Position numbers and translations under genes: made by a program. A stretch of DNA of 16,808 nucleotides from an uncultured Bacilli bacterium (lineage in GTDB: Bacteria > Bacillota_I > Bacilli_A > RF39 > UBA660). Of this stretch, positions 13,587-16,808 are shown in pieces. Under the pieces are notes generated by a model that was not told the DNA's origin, made no database searches, and saw only the letters and a program-made list of their open reading frames with translations. Position 1 is the first letter of the stretch. Every line of letters starts with the position of its first letter. The DNA is taken from assembly GCA_944363805.1 (NCBI GenBank), contig CALVVH010000029.1, positions 1 through 16,808 of the forward strand, written 5' to 3'.

Positions 13587-14660
13587 CCAAATATAACATG
13601 TAACATATGGCTGTAAATTACCAGAATCTCCATTACCACTATTAGTAACAGAAATACTATGAGTATGATTCCCTGCTACATTAGTTATAGTTACACCAGC
13701 ATGGTCATAACTTGAATTAATGTTTCTCGCACAGTCACTAGAAGTAGTTGTATGCAAATTAGACTGTACTTCTAAAGTATTACCAGTATGTTGATGATCT
13801 CCAGCATATCCAATTGATGCATTATGACTATGACTTTGTAATTCTTTATGTCCTCCAGTTTTTAAAACTGTATTAAATTCAGATTGAGCATTATCTACAC
13901 CAACTAAAGTTCTACCAATAGCAAATTGTTCCCAAACTCCAGTAAAAATAGTGCCAGGGTTTACATCATTTATAGATAAATAAATCGAACCTACTGGATA
14001 TATTTTATCAAATATTTCATCATAATCTATCTCTGTAGAACCACCTTCTGATAAAGTTAAACTTTTAGCTACAATATTACCATCACTATCTATACCAAAA
14101 TTATTATTAGGATTAGTTATACAATTCGCACTAACGTTATTGATACTTAAATTTGTACCATTTAAATCTTTAGTAAAGGAGTTTTTAATATAATCATAAT
14201 ATAAACCGTCTTCTTTAATTTCATTATACAATGATGTAAAAACATATCGCTTATTTAAATCGTTATTTTCTGGATAAATAAGTTCAATACCAATATTATC
14301 ACAGTTAGTATAAATATAGTTTGTCCCTTCGAATAAATTAATTGGTTGATATCCTAACTCAGTTATTTCACCATTAATATTTACATAAGAAACCATAGAT
14401 AAAAAATTATTATTTATTTTACAATCGATAATAAATTCTGAATTTAAAGAGAAAGTATAAGGAAGCGAAAAAATATAAGTTTTTTTATCCTGTGAAGGAT
14501 TAGTTTTTGAATTTTTATCGACATAAATAATAAGATTGTTGTCAGTAGGAATAACTGTATTAGCATCAACCTTCAATTTTAAATAAATTAGAGAAGCATT
14601 TAAAGAATTTGATAGTGTAACCTCATCTATACCTGTAACATAATCATTTTCAATATTCAT
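13572..14660 (-). CDS. phage-type tail fibre/baseplate tip protein
   Basis: The 362-residue protein has an N-terminal beta-rich attachment region (about 1-150) and a C-terminal receptor-binding type domain. YPVGSIYLS (221-229) is followed by a GVWEQFAIGRTLVGVD block, TGGHKELQSHSH (268-279) and repeated His pairs (SHSH, DHQH, NHTH) that in phage fibre tips bind metal ions in a trimer. The end, PYVTCYIWRRTS, is the usual closing strand (PY-hydrophobic-W-R). ATG at 14660 follows AGAGGTGG. No head, tail tube, terminase or integrase gene is nearby, so it is a lone module, possibly a domesticated surface adhesin. It shares its promoter motif with the RHS gene. Confidence 0.8.
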   Translation of the reverse strand: MNIENDYVTGIDEVTLSNSLNASLIYLKLKVDANTVIPTDNNLIIYVDKNSKTNPSQDKKTYIFSLPYTFSLNSEFIIDCKINNNFLSMVSYVNINGEITELGYQPINLFEGTNYIYTNCDNIGIELIYPENNDLNKRYVFTSLYNEIKEDGLYYDYIKNSFTKDLNGTNLSINNVSANCITNPNNNFGIDSDGNIVAKSLTLSEGGSTEIDYDEIFDKIYPVGSIYLSINDVNPGTIFTGVWEQFAIGRTLVGVDNAQSEFNTVLKTGGHKELQSHSHNASIGYAGDHQHTGNTLEVQSNLHTTTSSDCARNINSSYDHAGVTITNVAGNHTHSISVTNSGNGDSGNLQPYVTCYIWRRTS

Positions 14661-14684
14661 AAAACCACCTCTTTCATATGTTAC

Positions 14685-14722
14685 GTTTTATGATATGTTA
14701 AAGTGCACTAGAAAATCGCTAG
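14685..14722 (-). promoter_or_regulatory. promoter of the tail-tip gene, shared motif with the RHS gene
   Basis: On the minus strand CTAGCG, three bases, TTCTAGT, one base, CA, six bases, CATATCATA and AAA. Alignment with 12501-12538 gives about 27 identities in 39 positions without gaps. A SigE-like reading is ATTTT, 14 bases, CATATCAT. It lies between the tyrS terminator and the tail-tip ribosome binding site. Confidence 0.5.
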
Positions 14723-14752
14723 AAAAAAAGAACTTATGCTTTACATAAGTCC
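14723..14752 (-). terminator. terminator of the CYTH-tyrS operon
   Basis: On the minus strand GGACTTATG pairs with CATAAGTTC (one G-T pair) around loop TAAAG, followed by TTTTTTT. The left arm holds the last codons of tyrS, and its TAA lies in the loop. Confidence 0.88.
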
Positions 14753-15982
14753 TAAATAATAATTTTTCTTACCCTTCTTGATAAGTAATACTTTTTCTTC
14801 AATAGCATCACTCTTAGTTATTACTTTGTCTAAGTCTGTACATTTAGTATTATTGATACTTATTGCTCCTCCACTAATCATTTCTCTTGCTTCTCTTTTG
14901 CTGCTAACAATTTTATTATCGACAAGTAGATCAATTAAATTAGTATTATCACTTACATCAAATCTTGGTACATCATTGATTGAAGAAATAATTTCATCAG
15001 CTTTTAAACTCCAAATCTTGTCTGAGAATAAACATTCACTAATATTTAATGCTTTATTGTATTCATCTTCCCCATGTAAGAAAGTAATAATGGCTTTTGC
15101 TAGTGCTTTTTGAGCCTTTCTTTCTTCTGGATGTTCTTTTACACTAACTTCTAGTTCGTCAATTTCTTCTTTACTTAAGAAAGTAAGTTTCTTTAAGTAT
15201 TCAATTACTTTAGAGTCTTCTGTATTAATTAAATATTGATAAAAAGCATAACTAGATGTTTTATTTATATCAAGCCATAATGCTTCTCCTGATTCACTTT
15301 TACCAAATTTAGTTCCATCGGCTCTTGTAATTAAAGGAACAGTAAAACCATAACATTTAACTTCTGGGCCATGAATCTTTCTAATAAGTTCCAATCCTGA
15401 TGTAATATTTCCCCATTGATCTTGCCCACCAACTTGCATAGTTACACCATAATTTTCATATAACTTCAAAAAGTCAATTGATTGCAGAATCATATAAGAA
15501 AATTCTGTATAAGTAATACCAATATCTAATCTTCTTTTAACAGTATCCTTAGCAAGCATGTAATTAATATTAAAGTGTTTACCATAATCTCTTAAAAAAT
15601 CGATTGCATTCATTTCTAATAACCAATCAGCATTATTAACTATTTGGATATTTCCTCCCAAAATTTTATTTAATTGCTTTTGGATACATTCAATATTATG
15701 TTTAACTGCTTCTTTGCTAATCATCGGGCGCTCAACATTTGGTTTAGGGTCTCCGATTAAACCTGTTCCTCCACCAGCAATTAAAATTGGTGTGTGTCCA
15801 GCATCCATAAGTCTTTTAGCAGTTGCAATAACTGTACAGTAATGACCTATATGTAAGCTATCTCCCGTTGGATCAACCCCAATATAAAACTTAAGTCCTC
15901 CTTTATTAACTGCTTCTTCCACATCTGGACTAGTCACATCATTGATAAGTCCTCGCCATTTTAAATCTTCAAATGTAGTCAT
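14741..15982 (-). CDS. tyrS: tyrosyl-tRNA synthetase
   Basis: The 413-residue, full-length class I synthetase charges tRNA-Tyr in the cytoplasm. The Rossmann domain carries HIGH (44-47), the GGGTGLIGDP loop (70-79), the tyrosine-binding QVGGQDQWGN block (183-192) and KFGKS (225-229) as the KMSKS loop. A C-terminal S4 RNA-binding domain begins near 350 (LVDNKIVSSKREAREMISGGAI). ATG at 15982 follows GGAGGAAAGAAA and overlaps the CYTH gene stop as ATGA, so the two genes are translationally coupled. Expression is set by the T-box leader at 16548-16670. The gene ends in a terminator that includes the stop codon. Confidence 0.97.
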   Translation of the reverse strand: MTTFEDLKWRGLINDVTSPDVEEAVNKGGLKFYIGVDPTGDSLHIGHYCTVIATAKRLMDAGHTPILIAGGGTGLIGDPKPNVERPMISKEAVKHNIECIQKQLNKILGGNIQIVNNADWLLEMNAIDFLRDYGKHFNINYMLAKDTVKRRLDIGITYTEFSYMILQSIDFLKLYENYGVTMQVGGQDQWGNITSGLELIRKIHGPEVKCYGFTVPLITRADGTKFGKSESGEALWLDINKTSSYAFYQYLINTEDSKVIEYLKKLTFLSKEEIDELEVSVKEHPEERKAQKALAKAIITFLHGEDEYNKALNISECLFSDKIWSLKADEIISSINDVPRFDVSDNTNLIDLLVDNKIVSSKREAREMISGGAISINNTKCTDLDKVITKSDAIEEKVLLIKKGKKNYYLGLM

Positions 15983-16524
15983 TTTCTTTCCTCCTCTAAT
16001 TTTAATTCATTTATTTCTTCTAAATTAATTCCATAATCTAAATAGATACTTTCTACATCTTTAGCAGTTACATCATCTTCATTAAATCCTAACAACTTGA
16101 CAATGCTCATTACTTCTTCTTCACTACTACCTTCAATTTCTAAATATGTCGGTATCCTAGGCCAATAATCGATATCAATTTCTATCCCTTTATATTTATA
16201 TTGACATCTTCTATTTTCTTGATAACCTTTCGGAGTATATCCTAATTCTTTTAATATCAAATTAGTTTTTTCAAAATCATCAACTCCTACTTCAAGTTCT
16301 CTAGTCCCATCGATTTTCGAAGAAACAACATCTTTTATCGTCAAAGTAGTATCTTTACCATTCGTTCTAAGTCTAATCCATTTACCATTTTGTTTAGGCT
16401 TAAAATCATAGACATATCTTCTTTGCAATAAATCCCATTCCCGAGTTGCCTTAATTTCTTCTAATCTTTCCTTGATATCTTCCACATCGATATTTAAAAT
16501 TCTAACTTCATATTCAGTTTTCAT
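15979..16524 (-). CDS. CYTH-domain protein (triphosphate tunnel phosphohydrolase / class IV adenylate cyclase-like)
   Basis: The 181-residue protein starts with EYEVR (4-8), the ExExK signature with Arg for Lys. Alternating charged strands line the tunnel of this fold: KWIRLRTNGKDTTLTIKD, then TRELEVGVDD, then IDIDYWPRIPTYLEIEG. Members bind inorganic or nucleoside triphosphates (or thiamine triphosphate) with metal ions; a few make cAMP. Substrate cannot be read from the sequence; tripolyphosphatase or a cyclase-like role are both possible. It is the first gene of a T-box-controlled operon with tyrS, overlapping it by four bases. The ribosome binding site (GCGGGGAT) is modest. Why such a protein is tied to tyrosine supply is unclear. 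Confidence 0.85.
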   Translation of the reverse strand: MKTEYEVRILNIDVEDIKERLEEIKATREWDLLQRRYVYDFKPKQNGKWIRLRTNGKDTTLTIKDVVSSKIDGTRELEVGVDDFEKTNLILKELGYTPKGYQENRRCQYKYKGIEIDIDYWPRIPTYLEIEGSSEEEVMSIVKLLGFNEDDVTAKDVESIYLDYGINLEEINELKLEEERK

Positions 16525-16547
16525 ATATCCCCGCTTTCTTAAAAATT

Positions 16548-16670
16548 AAAAAAAGAATGGTCCCCAAGGAGTGCATTAAGCACGGTACCATCCTTATATT
16601 TAACTTTATTCTTTTAACGCAAGATTCACGCTTCAGCTCCAGAGTCGTAAATTCCTTCATCGCTGATTGC
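16548..16670 (-). promoter_or_regulatory. T-box leader (tyrosine type, compact Stem I)
   Basis: The antiterminator is perfect: AAGGA (16591-16595), bulge TGGTACC (16584-16590), GTGC/GCAC around TTAAT, then TCCTT (16566-16570). The competing terminator pairs AAGGATGGTACC with GGGGACCATTCTT and ends in T7 (16548-16554). The TGGT of the bulge pairs with an ACCA tRNA end, as in tRNA-Tyr. Upstream, a region of about 75 bases must serve as Stem I. Its helices include TCAGC/GCTGA (16662-16666 with 16633-16637) and perhaps GA(A)TTTAC/GTGAATC. A TAC at 16647-16649 is a possible specifier; I could not place it securely in a specifier loop. Uncharged tRNA-Tyr should favour antitermination and raise CYTH-tyrS expression. 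Confidence 0.88.
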
Positions 16671-16674
16671 CCCA

Positions 16675-16704
16675 ATTATAACACAAGATAAATACTTAAT
16701 GCAA
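16675..16704 (-). promoter_or_regulatory. promoter of the T-box/CYTH/tyrS operon
   Basis: On the minus strand TTGCAT (16699-16704), an 18-base spacer and TGTTATAAT, an extended -10 (TATAAT at 16675-16680). Transcription should begin near 16670, so the leader holds only about 75 bases before the antiterminator. Confidence 0.8.
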
Positions 16705-16808
16705 GTTATCTAAACATTTTTACCAAGTTTTATTGTGCAGTTATAATAGATATGTAACATTTATTCCAATTTGCCATCAAAATTTCAGGAACCGATAATG
16801 TGGTAATA
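16705..16808. other. window edge, nothing firm
   Basis: I see no supported gene. On the minus strand a short frame open from the edge ends with TAA at 16730-16732 (reading ITTLSVPEILMANWNK onward). It could be the C-terminus of an upstream gene, but 25 open codons are not significant in DNA this AT-rich. No terminator hairpin follows it. Confidence 0.2.

Noticed and set aside
14778..15113. 111-codon plus-strand hydrophobic frame
   Set aside because: It is antisense to the S4-domain end of tyrS.

Overview
The window is AT-rich, low-GC Firmicute-type DNA that uses the standard code (TGA serves as a stop). It carries a CotY/CotZ-type spore coat gene, CATAnnnTA-type promoters of the mother-cell sigma factor kind, strong AGGAGG-type ribosome binding sites and a T-box leader. 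The best guess is a spore-forming, gut-type Bacilli/Erysipelotrichia-like or clostridial bacterium; the species cannot be named from this sequence.

Left part (1-3950). A structured, GC-richer patch and a possible gene start lie at the edge. A cysteine-rich spore coat gene (225-671, minus) follows. A compact locus at 776-1495 has a strong promoter, two tandem copies of a structured RNA element with covarying stems, an intrinsic terminator, and a MazF/PemK-like toxin gene interrupted by a +1 frameshift. This is the layout of a type III (RNA antitoxin) toxin-antitoxin system, with a tandem riboswitch as the alternative. A separate small RNA with its own promoter and terminator runs towards it from the right (1638-1775, minus). 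Next come a membrane-anchored lone PTS EIIB-like domain, a small unknown gene, a FtsW/RodA/SpoVE-type gene and a Pro/Tyr-rich probable coat protein gene.

Middle part (3982-14660, all minus). This is a toxin island. A phage-type tail-tip gene (13572-14660) ends in a terminator, and an ORF-less group IIC intron (12905-13552) sits directly behind that terminator. A 107-residue helical protein gene follows, then a 2041-residue RHS/YD-repeat protein with DNRLRE and lectin-like modules, no signal peptide and a variable C-terminal tip. Downstream are a membrane-anchored 164-residue protein (candidate immunity), two paralogous cytoplasmic proteins of immunity type, and between those two a holin-like gene. 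The tail-tip and RHS genes share a nearly superimposable promoter motif that resembles sporulation mother-cell promoters. This suggests, as inference, that the toxin is made in the mother cell and released when it lyses, possibly helped by the holin.

Right part (14741-16808, minus). A promoter, a short tyrosine-type T-box leader, a CYTH-domain triphosphate phosphohydrolase gene and tyrS form one operon, closed by a terminator that overlaps the tyrS stop codon.
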